A stretch of DNA of 64,000 nucleotides from JARRQJ01 sp963810615 (GTDB lineage Bacteria; Pseudomonadota; Gammaproteobacteria; DRLM01): NCBI GenBank assembly GCA_963810615.1, contig CAWEOA010000003.1:1-64000 (forward strand), given 5' to 3'. Below, piece by piece: positions 52,862 through 63,400 of the stretch; positions within the stretch are counted from its first letter, which is position 1, and every line of letters starts with the position of its first letter. Made by a program: the position numbers and the translations under genes. The notes under the pieces are model-generated. The model was not told the origin of the DNA, did not search any database, and saw nothing but the letters and a program-made list of their open reading frames with translations.

Positions 52862-53677
52862 TTACCGGCCCAAAAGGACTTCCAGTACCCATTTACTGCC
52901 CAGATAGGCCAATAACAGTGTTACGAAGCCGCTCATCGTCCAACGAATCGCCGTACGTCCCCGCCAGCCGAAACGCCAGCGGCCGATCAGCAGTATGCCG
53001 AATACCAGCCAGGCGGCAATCGAGAGTACGGTCTTGTGTACCAGGTGTTGCGCAAACATGTCTCGCAAATACATGATCCCGCTCACCACGGAGATACTTT
53101 GTAACACGAAGGCCACGGAGATCAGGCGAAATAATAAGGTCTCCATGGTCTCCAGCGGAGGCAGCGTCCGCACAAATCCCCCGGGACGCTTACTGTGCAG
53201 ATGCTTATTCTGGACGGCGAGCAGGACCGCCTGACAGGCAGCGATGGTGAACAGGCTGTATGAGAGGATCGAGATCAAGATGTGGATCTTAAGTCCGTCG
53301 GGGACATTCTTGCTGACCAGGTGGACCTCCGGGGAGGAAGGGAATGCCAATTCCAGAATCAAGGCCAGTGCCGCCAGGGGGAGAGCGGCAATACTCAGGT
53401 TTTCCACCGGTTGGGTGAAGGAGCTTACTAGGATCAGGGACGCTATAATCCAGGAGAGCAGGGACAGAACATTAAAAATTCCCATGTTCAATCCGTTAAC
53501 TACGACAAGGTTCTGGTACAAGACCCAGGCGTGCAGGGCTATCGCCGTAAAGCCCAGGCCAAGGAATACGCCTTTGTAACGGACTGCCTGCGCGCCTTTT
53601 GCGAGCCGCAGGCCCAATTTGATACCGGCCGACAAGTAAAGGACGATGGCCAATATGGCGATATAGGTAGTGTTCAT
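52862..53677 (-). CDS. CcsA/YpjD-type inner-membrane cytochrome assembly protein
   Basis: This 271-residue protein has eight predicted membrane helices and belongs to the CcsA/CcmC-like family as the gammaproteobacterial YpjD. Conserved features are HAWVLYQNL, the helix pair KIHILISILSYSLFTIAACQA, GFVRTLPPLETMETLLFR and HKTVLSIAAWLVFGILLIGRW, which carry the conserved His residues. The longer frame adds 62 unlikely residues; the ATG at 53677 gives a normal start. It is divergent from the metallo-hydrolase gene and lies next to corC. YpjD is proposed to help haem or cytochrome assembly, but its exact role is not established. Confidence 0.9.
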   Translation of the reverse strand: MNTTYIAILAIVLYLSAGIKLGLRLAKGAQAVRYKGVFLGLGFTAIALHAWVLYQNLVVVNGLNMGIFNVLSLLSWIIASLILVSSFTQPVENLSIAALPLAALALILELAFPSSPEVHLVSKNVPDGLKIHILISILSYSLFTIAACQAVLLAVQNKHLHSKRPGGFVRTLPPLETMETLLFRLISVAFVLQSISVVSGIMYLRDMFAQHLVHKTVLSIAAWLVFGILLIGRWRFGWRGRTAIRWTMSGFVTLLLAYLGSKWVLEVLLGR

Positions 53678-53821
53678 CGCAGTCGCTGTAAATTTACAGC
53701 GGGAATGATGGCATACCTCAGGGGGTGATATAAAGGGGATATGTGCTAAGGACATGGCAAACCCCGGTCTGGACGCCGAGGATGCAATAGTCGAGCTATA
53801 GGGATGATGACAAGGTAAATT

Positions 53822-54586
53822 ATGAAGATACGGATATTGGGATGTAGCGGAGGTGTCGGCCAAGGCTTGCGTACCACATCATTATTGGTGGACGAGGATA
53901 TACTCATCGATGCCGGCAGCGGCGTCGGTGATTTAAGCCTTGAGGAGATGGCTGCCGTCCGCCATATCTTCCTCACGCACTCACATCTCGATCACATTGC
54001 CTACATCCCGCTCATGCTGGACAGTATATTTGAAGAACGCGCCGAACCCCTGGTGGTTCATGGTCAAGCGGCGACACTGGAGGCGCTGCAAAAGCATATT
54101 TTCAATTGGGTGATCTGGCCGGATTTCGCCCGCTTGCCCTCCAGTGAGCGGCCGGTGTTGCGGTACGAGACCATGGCGCCGGGCCAGATAATGGATATGG
54201 GCGGGCGCAGCTTTGAAATGATCCCCGTCGAGCACGCCGTGCCGGCGGTGGGTTATCGGGTCGCCTGCCCGACCGGGGTGTTTGCTTTCAGCGGCGATAC
54301 CTCGACCAATGACAGTTTTTGGGAGGGGCTGAATGCCCATGAGCGTCTGGACCTGCTGATAGTCGAGACCGCATTCTGCAATGCCGATATCGCCATAAGC
54401 CGCCTTGCCAAGCATTACTGCCCCAGTCTACTCGCCGAAGACTTGAAGAAACTCCGGCATCGTCCGGAGATCTATATTACCCACAACAAACCCGGGGAAG
54501 AGGATATTATCCTCGCCGAATGCTCGGAGGCCCTGGCTGAGCACAAACTGCACCGCTTGATCAGCGGTGAGGTAATAAAGCTATAA
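53822..54586 (+). CDS. MBL-fold hydrolase, class II cyclic-nucleotide phosphodiesterase-like
   Basis: This 254-residue metallo-beta-lactamase-fold enzyme has the metal motif LTHSHLDHIAY, with later ligands in PVEHAVPAVGYR, FSGDTSTNDSFW and YITHNKPGEED. The start MKIRILGCSGG and layout resemble the bacterial class II 3',5'-cyclic-nucleotide phosphodiesterases and related RNase Z-like hydrolases. It might hydrolyse cAMP, which would fit the adenylate cyclase at 4.0 kb, but the two are 50 kb apart. It is divergent from the cytochrome assembly gene and followed 61 bp later by ffh. Confidence 0.85.
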   Translation: MKIRILGCSGGVGQGLRTTSLLVDEDILIDAGSGVGDLSLEEMAAVRHIFLTHSHLDHIAYIPLMLDSIFEERAEPLVVHGQAATLEALQKHIFNWVIWPDFARLPSSERPVLRYETMAPGQIMDMGGRSFEMIPVEHAVPAVGYRVACPTGVFAFSGDTSTNDSFWEGLNAHERLDLLIVETAFCNADIAISRLAKHYCPSLLAEDLKKLRHRPEIYITHNKPGEEDIILAECSEALAEHKLHRLISGEVIKL

Positions 54587-54647
54587 TCCCCCACTCATAG
54601 ATCTTCATTCTTAAGCAGTGCCGGGTTGTGGCGCTGAGGTTGCATTC

Positions 54648-56006
54648 ATGTTTGAAAGTTTGACGGAGCGTCTGGGGCGGACCTTCAAGGCCTTGCGCGG
54701 CCAGGGGCGGCTCAGTGAAGACAATATCAAGGATGCCTTGCGGGATGTGCGCATGGCCCTGCTCGAGGCCGATGTGGCGCTGCCGGTGGTGCGTGATTTT
54801 ATCAGTCAGGTGCGGGAGCGCGCCGTCGGCAAAGAGGTATTGGAAAGCCTGACCCCCGGCCAAGCCATGATCGGGGTGGTGCGGGACGAATTGACCGCGC
54901 TGATGGGCGCGGCAAACGAGGACCTGCAGCTCAATGTGCCGCCGCCAGCGGTGATCCTGATGGCCGGTCTGCAGGGCGCGGGCAAGACCACCACCGTGGC
55001 CAAATTGGCCCGCTTTCTCAAAGAACGTCGCAAGAAATCGGTCATGGTGGCCAGTTGCGATATATATCGCCCCGCCGCCATCGAGCAATTGAAGACCCTG
55101 GCCGGGGAGGTCGGGGTGAACTTCCATCCCAGCGACACCGGGCAGGACCCGGTGGCCATCGCCCAGGCGGCCGTGGAGGCGGCCCGTAAGCAATTCATGG
55201 ATGTGCTGATTATCGATACCGCCGGTCGCCTGCATATCGATGCCGCCATGATGGATGAGATCCAGCGGTTGCACGCCGCCCTGCAGCCTGTGGAGACCCT
55301 GTTCGTCGTGGACAGCATGACCGGCCAGGACGCCGCCAACACCGCCAAGGCCTTCAACGACGCCTTGCCGCTGACGGGGGTGATTCTCACCAAGACCGAC
55401 GGCGACGCCCGCGGCGGCGCCGCCCTGTCGGTGCGCCATATCACCGGCAAGCCCATCAAGTTTCTAGGTGTAGGCGAGAAGATCGAGGCCCTGGAACCCT
55501 TTCATCCCGATCGCCTGGCCTCGCGCATTCTCGGCATGGGAGATATCCTGTCCCTGGTGGAGCAGGCTGAACGCAGCATCGATCGCGATCAGGCCGAGAA
55601 ATTGGCCAATAAGCTCAAGAAGGGCAAGGGGTTCGACCTGGAAGACTTCCGTGAGCAGGTGCAGCAGATGCGCAAAATGGGCGGCATGGCCTCCCTGCTC
55701 GATAAGTTGCCGGGCATGGGCAATGTGCCGGACGCGGTCAAGGGCCAGCTCAGCGATAAGGAATTCAGCCGCACCGAGGCCATCATTAATTCCATGACCC
55801 TCAAGGAACGCCGCTTCCCGGATATCATAAAAGGCTCACGTAAACGTCGCATTGCCGCCGGTTCCGGTACCCAGGTCCAGGACGTTAACCGCCTGCTCAA
55901 GCAGTTCGACCAAATGCAGCGTATGATGAAGAAGATGTCCAAGGGTGGTCTGGGTAAGCTTATGAAGGGTTTGGGCGGTAAGTTGCCGGGCCGCATGCCA
56001 TTCTAG
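54648..56006 (+). CDS. ffh: Signal recognition particle protein Ffh
   Basis: This 452-residue GTPase binds 4.5S RNA and signal sequences and targets nascent membrane proteins to FtsY. N domain (about 1-85), G domain (about 100-295; GLQGAGKTTTVAKLA, DTAGRLHID, TKTDGDARGG, GVGEKIEALEPF) and M domain (about 325-452) are all present. The M domain is Met-rich and has the RNA-binding RRIAAGSGTQVQDVN motif. The start ATG (MFESLTERLG) is ten codons into the frame. It heads the conserved ffh-rpsP-rimM-trmD-rplS group. Confidence 0.98.
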   Translation: MFESLTERLGRTFKALRGQGRLSEDNIKDALRDVRMALLEADVALPVVRDFISQVRERAVGKEVLESLTPGQAMIGVVRDELTALMGAANEDLQLNVPPPAVILMAGLQGAGKTTTVAKLARFLKERRKKSVMVASCDIYRPAAIEQLKTLAGEVGVNFHPSDTGQDPVAIAQAAVEAARKQFMDVLIIDTAGRLHIDAAMMDEIQRLHAALQPVETLFVVDSMTGQDAANTAKAFNDALPLTGVILTKTDGDARGGAALSVRHITGKPIKFLGVGEKIEALEPFHPDRLASRILGMGDILSLVEQAERSIDRDQAEKLANKLKKGKGFDLEDFREQVQQMRKMGGMASLLDKLPGMGNVPDAVKGQLSDKEFSRTEAIINSMTLKERRFPDIIKGSRKRRIAAGSGTQVQDVNRLLKQFDQMQRMMKKMSKGGLGKLMKGLGGKLPGRMPF

Positions 56007-56129
56007 TTTATAAGGAAATATCGTTCCCCCTCTTCCCATTTACCTAAAATAGCGTAGAATATCGCGCTTTTACCTTCCTCGTCGCGTGAGCGGCGGGCTT
56101 GCTTATTGTTTAAGGGGATACAACGCAAC

Positions 56130-56375
56130 ATGGTGACCATTCGTTTAGCACGCACCGGCGCAAAAAAGCGGCCTTTTTATCACATCGTGGTAACCAATAG
56201 CCGCAGCGCACGCGGCGGCCGTTTCATTGAGCGTGTCGGTTATTTCAACCCAGTGGCGACCGGGGGCGAAACCCGCTTGCAGGTCAACTCCGATCGGGTG
56301 AATTACTGGATATCCCAAGGCGCCCAGACCTCTGACCGGGTCGGCCAGCTCATCAAGGAGCAGGCTAGCCAATAA
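56130..56375 (+). CDS. rpsP: 30S ribosomal protein S16
   Basis: This 81-residue ribosomal protein begins MVTIRLARTGAKKRPFYHIV and contains RFIERVGYFNP, both diagnostic of S16. The ATG at 56130 was chosen by the standard start; the frame opens 24 nt earlier. It lies 123 bp after ffh and is followed by rimM after 38 bp. Confidence 0.98.
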   Translation: MVTIRLARTGAKKRPFYHIVVTNSRSARGGRFIERVGYFNPVATGGETRLQVNSDRVNYWISQGAQTSDRVGQLIKEQASQ

Positions 56376-56413
56376 GCCTGGGTTTGATGCCCGGCCCTGA
56401 AGCGCGGGTATCG

Positions 56414-56938
56414 ATGAATAATGTAATGAGCGACCGCGACTCACGCTTAGTCATCATCGGCCGGGTGGCCGGTGTCTACGGGGTGCGTGGTTGGATAAAG
56501 GTGCTTTCTTCCACGGAGCCGCCCGAGGCGATACTCGATTATACGACGTGGCAAGTGCGCTGCGGGCCTGATTGGAAGGCCATGGTGCTCAGCGAGGGGC
56601 GAAGGTACGGTAAGGGTATTTTGGCGCACTTGGCGGCTTGCGATGATCGCGATGTCGCCCGCGGCTTGATCGGCGCCGAGATTGCGGTACATCGCAGTGA
56701 AATGCCGGATCCGGGGGCCGATCATTATTATTGGGCGGACCTGGAAGGGCTGACGGTGCGAACCCTCGGCGATGTCGATTTGGGCACGGTGGACCACTTG
56801 GTGGAGACCGGCGCCAACGACGTCCTGGTGGTGAAAGGTGCGCGGGAACGCCTGATTCCCTATGTGCGGGACGTGGTGGTTAAAAGCGTTGATCTGAAGC
56901 AGGGCGTGATCCTAGTCGATTGGGATCCGGAGTACTAG
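56414..56938 (+). CDS. rimM: Ribosome maturation factor RimM
   Basis: This 174-residue 16S rRNA processing factor binds S19 and assists 30S head assembly. The N-terminal domain shows IGRVAGVYGVRGWIKVLS, and the PRC-barrel C-terminal domain shows YYWADLEGLTVR, ANDVLVVKGARERLIPYV and VDWDPEY. The start could be the ATG at 56414 or the one at 56426; neither has a good ribosome binding site, and coupling to rpsP is likely. The stop is 3 nt before the trmD start. Confidence 0.95.
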   Translation: MNNVMSDRDSRLVIIGRVAGVYGVRGWIKVLSSTEPPEAILDYTTWQVRCGPDWKAMVLSEGRRYGKGILAHLAACDDRDVARGLIGAEIAVHRSEMPDPGADHYYWADLEGLTVRTLGDVDLGTVDHLVETGANDVLVVKGARERLIPYVRDVVVKSVDLKQGVILVDWDPEY

Positions 56939-56940
56939 CG

Positions 56941-57678
56941 GTGCGCATCGATGTGCTTACCCTGTTCCCCGACCTGTTTGAGATCGTTACGCGTTACGGA
57001 GTAACCGGCAAAGCGGTGCAGCGCGGCGTGGTTGAACTGGGCTTGTGGAATCCCCGGGACTATACCTCCGACCGCCATCGCAGTGTGGATGACCGTCCTT
57101 ATGGCGGTGGTCCGGGGATGGTGATGATGGTGCAGCCGCTGCGGGATGCGATCCGCGCGGCGCGCAGCGCCGCCCCGAACAGTAAGGTGATCTATCTCAG
57201 CCCTCAGGGCCGGCGCTTGGATCAGGCCGCGGTGAGGGAGATGGCCGGCCGTGAAGGCATGATCCTGGTGGCCGGACGCTATGAGGGCATCGATCAGCGC
57301 CTCATCGACAGCGAGATCGATGAAGAATGGTCCATCGGGGATTATGTGTTGAGCGGCGGTGAATTGGCCGCGATGGTGGTGATGGATGCCGTGACGCGGC
57401 TGCTCCCCGGGGTGTTGGGTCATGAGCAGTCGGCGGAGCAGGATTCATTTACGGCGGGATTGTTGGATCATCCCCATTACACCCGGCCGGAAGAGATCGA
57501 CGGTATGCAGGTCCCGGAGGTGTTGCTGGGCGGAGATCATGCCGTAATCGCCCGCTGGCGGTTGAAGCAGGCATTGGGCCGTACCTGGTTGCAGCGCCCC
57601 GATTTGTTGGAGCAAATGAGTCTCAGTGAACAGCAACGGCAGTTGTTGGAAGAGTTTAAAAGCGAACGTGAAGAATAG
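56941..57678 (+). CDS. trmD: tRNA (guanine-N1)-methyltransferase
   Basis: This 245-residue enzyme methylates G37 of tRNAs with SAM, using a knotted SPOUT fold. Motifs: RIDVLTLFPDLFE at the start, DDRPYGGGPGMVMM, GRYEGIDQRLID, WSIGDYVLSGGELAAMV and RRPEEIDGM-like TRPEEIDGMQVPEVLL. The start is GTG at 56941, right after the rimM stop; an upstream frame exists but the family begins here. Length agrees with TrmD (about 255). Confidence 0.97.
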   Translation: MRIDVLTLFPDLFEIVTRYGVTGKAVQRGVVELGLWNPRDYTSDRHRSVDDRPYGGGPGMVMMVQPLRDAIRAARSAAPNSKVIYLSPQGRRLDQAAVREMAGREGMILVAGRYEGIDQRLIDSEIDEEWSIGDYVLSGGELAAMVVMDAVTRLLPGVLGHEQSAEQDSFTAGLLDHPHYTRPEEIDGMQVPEVLLGGDHAVIARWRLKQALGRTWLQRPDLLEQMSLSEQQRQLLEEFKSEREE

Positions 57679-57728
57679 AGCATAGCGTTGGTTGGATTTT
57701 AGGTTGGAATAATTTTGGGGTTAAAGTC

Positions 57729-58073
57729 ATGAGCAAGATCATCCAGGAACTTGAAGCGGAACAGATGAAGGACAACATCCCGGACTTCGGTCCCGGCGAT
57801 ACCGTTGAAGTGCAGGTAAAGGTAAAGGAAGGGAATCGCGAGCGCCTGCAGGCCTTCGAGGGTGTGGTCATCGCCAAGCGCAATCGCGGGCTCAATTCCG
57901 CTTTTACGGTACGGAAGATCTCCCACGGCGAAGGTGTGGAACGCGCCTTCCAAACCCACAGCCCGGTGGTGCACAATATTAAAGTCGTGCGTCGCGGTGC
58001 GGTGCGTCGTGCGAAGTTGTATTATCTGCGTGATCGTCAAGGTAAGTCGGCACGCATCAAGGAAAAGCTTTAA
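57729..58073 (+). CDS. rplS: 50S ribosomal protein L19
   Basis: This 114-residue protein has the L19 signatures FGPGDTVEVQVKVKEGNRER, FEGVVIAKRNRGLNSAFTVR, GVERAFQTHSP and the end YYLRDRQGKSARIKE. It is last in the ffh-rpsP-rimM-trmD-rplS set. A strong GC hairpin at 58088-58112 follows and probably limits read-through. Confidence 0.98.
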   Translation: MSKIIQELEAEQMKDNIPDFGPGDTVEVQVKVKEGNRERLQAFEGVVIAKRNRGLNSAFTVRKISHGEGVERAFQTHSPVVHNIKVVRRGAVRRAKLYYLRDRQGKSARIKEKL

Positions 58074-58087
58074 TTCGCTGCATCCGC

Positions 58088-58112
58088 TCGGGGAGCGCCT
58101 GCCGCTCCCCGA
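58088..58112 (+). terminator. GC-rich hairpin after rplS
   Basis: TCGGGGAGCG and CGCTCCCCGA make a perfect 10-bp stem with a 5-nt loop, 15 bp after the rplS stop. No U-run follows; it may act as a Rho-dependent or transcript-stabilising end. Confidence 0.5.
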
Positions 58113-58206
58113 CGGTACATCCACCTCAGTCCGCGTCCGTCCGTTGCGGGCTTTTATCCCTTCTGCGTATACTCAGTCGCACCTACACCAAATTCGAAGC
58201 GGATCC

Positions 58207-58743
58207 ATGAGCGAGACCAGGACTGTGCGACATGGAGCGGAATCGTTGCCTCCGGTACGACGACAGCAGGCGCATGACTACGCAGCGGTACTGGCAACAC
58301 CTTGGGCCGGTGTCATGCTGGGCGTTAGCATCGACGGTGAATTTGTTACTTCCATCGATTTCTTGGCGGATAATGCCTTAGAGCATTCCGCGTCCGGTGG
58401 CGTCGCCGGGGGGGCGGTCAGGCAACTACAAGCCTATTTCCGTGATCCGCAACACCGGTTCTCGCTGCCGCTGCAGCCGATTGGCACACCGTTCCAGCTC
58501 AGAGTGTGGGAAGCCCTGCGGCGTATTCCGGCGGGACAGACCCGCAGCTATGGCGAAGTGGCGCGACGCCTGGGGAGTGGGGCGAGGGCCGTAGGCGGGG
58601 CATGTCGCGCCAACCCCATTCCGGTCATTATTCCTTGTCATCGGGTCGTTGGAGCGCGTGATATAGGCGGTTTTATGGGTGTCACCGCCGGACGGGGTTT
58701 ACAGCTCAAACAACGCTTACTGGCCCATGAGTTGCCGTCGTAA
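58207..58743 (+). CDS. ogt: Methylated-DNA-protein cysteine methyltransferase
   Basis: This 178-residue suicide repair protein moves O6-alkyl groups from guanine to its active-site Cys in IPCHRVVG. The helix-turn-helix region is TRSYGEVARRLG with GGACRANP, and the N-terminal domain ends at LQPIGTPFQLRVWEALRRIP. A longer frame runs through rplS and is not coding. The ATG has GGAT 3 nt upstream only, so coupling to upstream transcription is uncertain. It overlaps xerD by 1 nt (TAATG). Confidence 0.94.
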   Translation: MSETRTVRHGAESLPPVRRQQAHDYAAVLATPWAGVMLGVSIDGEFVTSIDFLADNALEHSASGGVAGGAVRQLQAYFRDPQHRFSLPLQPIGTPFQLRVWEALRRIPAGQTRSYGEVARRLGSGARAVGGACRANPIPVIIPCHRVVGARDIGGFMGVTAGRGLQLKQRLLAHELPS

Positions 58744-59666
58744 TGTCGCCTGTGATGGACACTCCCGGCTTGGAGGATGAAGACGAGGCACTGCTTGAAC
58801 GGTTTTTAGATGCAGTATGGATGGAGCAGGGTTTGAGCGACCATACCCTCGCGGCTTACCGTGCCGACTTAAAGGGGATAGCGCTCTATTTGCGTAAACA
58901 GGCCGCGACACTGCTGACCGCTCAGCGGGCAGACTTGCTCGCTTATCTCACCCTACGGGTCAAAGGCGGCGCGCGGCCGCGCACCACGGCGCGTTTGCTC
59001 TCCAGTCTCAGGCGCTTTTACCAATACTTGCTGCGTGAAGGTTGTCTGAAGGCGGACCCGAGTGCCCAGATCGATGCGCCGAAATTGGGGCGGCCTCTGC
59101 CGAAATCACTCACCGAGTCGGAGGTGGAGGCCTTGTTGCAGGCGCCGGATGTGAGTCAGTTCCTGGGGTTGCGGGACAGGGCGATGATAGAATTACTCTA
59201 TGCCTGCGGTCTGCGGGTGTCGGAGTTGATAGAGCTGCCGGTTTCGCAGCTCAATCTGCGTCAGGGGGTCTTGCGAGTGGTGGGTAAAGGTAATAAGGAG
59301 CGTCTGGTGCCGCTGGGTGAAGAGGCGGCGGATTGGCTGGACAGATACCAGCACCAGGCGCGTTCCGCGCTGTTGGCGGAGCGGATGAGTGACGCCCTGT
59401 TTGTCACGCAACGGGGAGCGGCCATGACCCGCCAGGCGTTTTGGTATCTGATAAAACGTTATGCGCGGCAGGCCGGAATCACGACGGGCTTGTCGCCCCA
59501 TGGATTGCGACATTCATTTGCCACCCATTTGCTTAATCATGGTGCGGATTTGCGGGTACTGCAAATGTTGTTGGGACACAGCAACTTATCCACGACCCAG
59601 ATATATACCCATGTGGCGCGGGAACGTTTGAAGGGTGTGCATGCCGCCCATCATCCACGGGGCTAG
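58743..59666 (+). CDS. xerD: Site-specific tyrosine recombinase XerD
   Basis: This 307-residue tyrosine recombinase acts with XerC at dif to resolve chromosome dimers. The catalytic residues are visible in order: Arg in ACGLRVSELIEL, Lys in GKGNKERLVP, His-Arg in HGLRHSFATHLL, His in LLGHSNLSTTQIYTH and Tyr in the same block. The N-terminal SAM-like domain is intact. Length (about 298) and the following dsbC gene match the usual gammaproteobacterial xerD-dsbC order, which argues for XerD rather than XerC or a phage integrase. Confidence 0.95.
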   Translation: MSPVMDTPGLEDEDEALLERFLDAVWMEQGLSDHTLAAYRADLKGIALYLRKQAATLLTAQRADLLAYLTLRVKGGARPRTTARLLSSLRRFYQYLLREGCLKADPSAQIDAPKLGRPLPKSLTESEVEALLQAPDVSQFLGLRDRAMIELLYACGLRVSELIELPVSQLNLRQGVLRVVGKGNKERLVPLGEEAADWLDRYQHQARSALLAERMSDALFVTQRGAAMTRQAFWYLIKRYARQAGITTGLSPHGLRHSFATHLLNHGADLRVLQMLLGHSNLSTTQIYTHVARERLKGVHAAHHPRG

Positions 59667-59762
59667 AGGGTTTAAGTGCGGGCGGCGTACGTCCGTTTAT
59701 TTGTAGGGCACCATTGCACGTTCAGGCGCTCTAATACTTTATTTAGCGAGAGTCATATCATT

Positions 59763-60494
59763 ATGTTCAAGAAAATGCTTGGGGTAGCCGTGGTCATCTT
59801 GGGATTGAGCGCGGTAAACGCCGTGGCCGCCGATGAGATGGCGGTCATCAATAAGGTATTGCAACATCTCATTCCGGGTGCGACGCCCGATCGGATTGCG
59901 GAGAGCGTGATTCCCGGCCTGTACGAGGTGAGTTACGGCCCGGATGTGCTCTACATCAGCAAGGACGGTCAGTATGTCTTGGAAGGTGACTTGCTCAATA
60001 CCCAGACGCGGGAGAATCTTACCGAAACCATGCGTTCCACCGCCCGCCTCAAACTCCTGAGTGCGGTCGATCCTAAAACCATGATCATTTATGCGCCCAA
60101 GCAGGTCAAACACACCGTCACCGTGTTTACCGACGTGGACTGCACGTTCTGCCGCAAGCTGCATTCACAGATTGCCGATTACAACAAATACGGTATCGCC
60201 ATTCGTTATCTGGCATTCCCCCGCTCTGGGGTGAATACCGAGTCGTATTACAAAGCGGTGTCGGTGTGGTGTTCACCGGATCGCAAGGCCGCTCTTACCC
60301 GGGCCAAACTCGGCGAGCATATGAAGAGACTCAGCTGCGACAACCCGGTACGTCAACAAATGGCCCTGGCCGACCGCTTGGGCGTCAACGCGACGCCCAC
60401 CCTGATCTTGGATGATGGCAGTCTGATATCGGGTTATATTCCGCCGGAGCGTATGAGTAAAATGCTCGATCAGATGGCAACGGCCAAACCCTAA
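59763..60494 (+). CDS. dsbC: Thiol:disulfide isomerase DsbC
   Basis: This 243-residue periplasmic isomerase corrects wrong disulfides. A signal peptide covers about 1-21, a dimerisation domain about 25-85 (VIPGLYEVSYGPDVLYIS, YVLEGDLLN) and a thioredoxin domain about 100-243. The active site is CTFC (Cys127/130, usual CGYC) and the cis-Pro loop is NATPTLIL. The frame opens 87 nt earlier but the ATG starts the signal peptide. Its stop overlaps the end of the convergent helicase gene by 4 nt. Confidence 0.95.
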   Translation: MFKKMLGVAVVILGLSAVNAVAADEMAVINKVLQHLIPGATPDRIAESVIPGLYEVSYGPDVLYISKDGQYVLEGDLLNTQTRENLTETMRSTARLKLLSAVDPKTMIIYAPKQVKHTVTVFTDVDCTFCRKLHSQIADYNKYGIAIRYLAFPRSGVNTESYYKAVSVWCSPDRKAALTRAKLGEHMKRLSCDNPVRQQMALADRLGVNATPTLILDDGSLISGYIPPERMSKMLDQMATAKP

Positions 60495-63400
60495 GAAACC
60501 GAAGAGTCTTTCCAGGCATAGACCCCGGCGCAGGCGGTAAAGAGTAGAACGGCCCGAACGGTCTTGTCCGGCCATAGCCTTTTAATCCCTTCCGTATAGA
60601 GCCGCATTTGTTCATGGTAGGGCGCCGCCATGGCTGCCAGCTTATCGACCCCGGCGCTGCGATGCGTCTTGTAGTCGATTAGAGTGCAGGTACCCTCGTT
60701 GATGACCAGCCTATCGACCACGCCGTGCACCAGCCGCTTACCCGCGTAGTAATAGATAGGAACCTCATTGTAGGCGTAGTCATAACGACCCGGGTCGAAC
60801 CATTCGCGAAAGTCGGGCCGAGTCAGGATATGCAGGGCCTCTTCCTGCCATTCTTCCAGCGGATATATGTTTGCATCGAGATCGAGTTCGGTGCTTATCC
60901 GCCGCCGAACGTCCGCTAAATCGGGTTGCGTCACATCGCTGAGCAATTGCAGAAAGCGATGGATGGCAAGGCCGCGTTCCCGGCCTTCTTCATCGCCGCT
61001 CATGCCACTCGGCTCAGCAGTGGCGCGACTGGGGGCGATTTCGAGATCGATGGCAGTAACCGGGACAGGCTTGGCGAGCGCGGGATCTATGCTTAGTGGC
61101 GCCGTGATGAGGGCGGCCTGTGCAACAGCGGGAGAGGGTGTGCCGCTGGAGGCGCTCCAACCGTTTTGCTGAATCGCTTCGCCATCATCCAGTTGCGCGG
61201 TTATGGCACCGTACCAGCCCAGTTCCGTGCCGCGATTGGGCCTGCAACCGGAGATGTACAGCAGTTGTTTGGCGCGCGTGATGGCAACGTATAAGAGATT
61301 GATCTGCTCCCGCTGTTCCTGGCGGGCCTCGTCGCCAAGGAGTGCATTGGTAATGTTGTCCACGTCGCTGGATTTTCCGCATAACAGAAAGTGGCTGGGT
61401 CGACTGTCATTGGCCGGCCAGCGTACCAGGGCTTGGTAGGCGTGCCTGTTGGAGACGCCCGTCGTGCTGTCGGCGAGAAAGACCACCGGGGCTTCCAATC
61501 CTTTAGCGGCGTGGATGGTCAGTAGACGTACGCTGCCCGCTGCCGTAGTCTCCGCAGCCTCATCGGGGGCATCGTCTTCCTGGGCCTTCAAGGTGGCGAG
61601 GCGCTGCAGAAAGGCGCTTAGACTGGGATAGCGACCGCTGTCGGTTTCCAAGGCCAATTCGATAAAGCGTGTCAGATTGGCGCGGACGCGGGGACGCAGA
61701 TGGACGGGTATGGCGGCTTCATAGCGTGCCGCTACGTTAGCCTCGCTGTAAATGCGATCCAAGAGATCATGTACCGGCCGCTCCCCAACCAGGGTTTGCC
61801 AACGCGGCAGCCAGTAGGCGGCGCGCGCCAACGGTGTGCCCGCCGCCAGGCGGGGCGTCAATGCCAATAGGCGCTCCATCCAGTAGCCGCCGGGCTCTGC
61901 GGCAAGCGTCATGAGGTCTTCATCGCTGCAATCGAACAGAGGCGAGCGCAATACCGTCGCCAGACTCAGGTTGTTGTAAGGGATGATGAGAATTTGCAGG
62001 AGGGCGACCACGTCGCTGATCTCGATGCAGTCGAGCAGGGTGCCGCGACTGGCGGTCACATACGGGATACCGGCCGCACGCAGCGCTTCTTCGTAGCTGC
62101 GGACATGGGTGCGGTTTCGGACCAGGATCATTATGTCGTCATAACGAAGCGGCCGCGCCGCCGCGTCTTCTCCGACAGTCGTCGTTTGTTGCAGCAAGTC
62201 ATGGATGCGGGAGACGATGGCCTCGCCCTCCTTGCGGTGGCGGCTGTCTTGGACGAGCTCGCGCGGACGCTGTAGCGGGTTACGAAATCCCGCTGGAGAA
62301 GACTGCACGGCGTCTTCGTCGGTGATCAAGGGCATGATTTCCACTCGGCCCCATAACGCATTGCGGTGCGTGGAGTGCTCGCTGAACTCCGCGAGCTGGG
62401 CGCGTAACGGATCCTTGCCGAAGATCTGGTTGACGAATTCTATAATCGCGGGCGATGAGCGCCATGAAGCGGACAGGGCATGATCGACGGCATGGAGTTG
62501 CCGGCGCAGCCATTGTTGGGCGGCAGGGAAGAGCGCGGGTTCGGCGCGACGGAAACGATAGATGGATTGCTTGGCGTCACCTACCAAAAATGCAGTGCGC
62601 GGAACTTGGCTCTCCCCCGAGGCCAATTCCTGCAATAAAGGAAAGATCAAATGCCATTGTGTCGGGTTGGTATCTTGGAATTCATCGATGAGTAGATGGT
62701 CGATGCGCTGGTCCAGCTTGTATTGTACCCACTGGGCGTGATCGGCGTGATTAAGCAGTATATAGGCCTTCCATTCCAGGTCGCTGAAGTCCAATACCCT
62801 TTGCTCGATCTTTAGCCGCTGATAATGATCGAGTAAGCGCGCCCCGGCGCGAAACCAGGCATGAGACAACGTCAAAGTGCGGCGCCGGCGGAATTGATCC
62901 TGGATATCCAGGAGCCAGGCGCTCAGTCTTTGATGCAAGGCGATAAGGCGGGCTTGGCCGTCTTCGCCTAGGGATTTCGCCAGCGCCTTGCTGGGTTTGG
63001 GAACGACGGATTTTCTCAGCAGGCCCAGATCCAAGGAGGACAATCTCTCTTCGCTGCTGCGTTCGGTGATGAGCGCCTCATCAATATGGGCGGCGGCCTT
63101 GGTCAGGGTGGCAGTGCCATGTCGTAATAACATCTCCGCATAGGCCCGCAATTCCATACGCACGGTCGCGGTAAGTTCTTCGTGGAGCGGGTCGCTTTCC
63201 ATTGTGACCGATAACTGCTCAGCCAGCTTGTGGTAGGCATAATCCACCGGCTGGGGTTCACCAAAGGTGTACGCCCACCAGTCGCTGCGATGATCGAGGA
63301 AGCGCAGCAATGCGGTCCTGGTGCCTTGATGGCCGTTGAAGCATTGGAATAATTCTTCCAGGTCGGCGGCTAAGGGGCTATCGGAGGAGCGGGTCGCTTC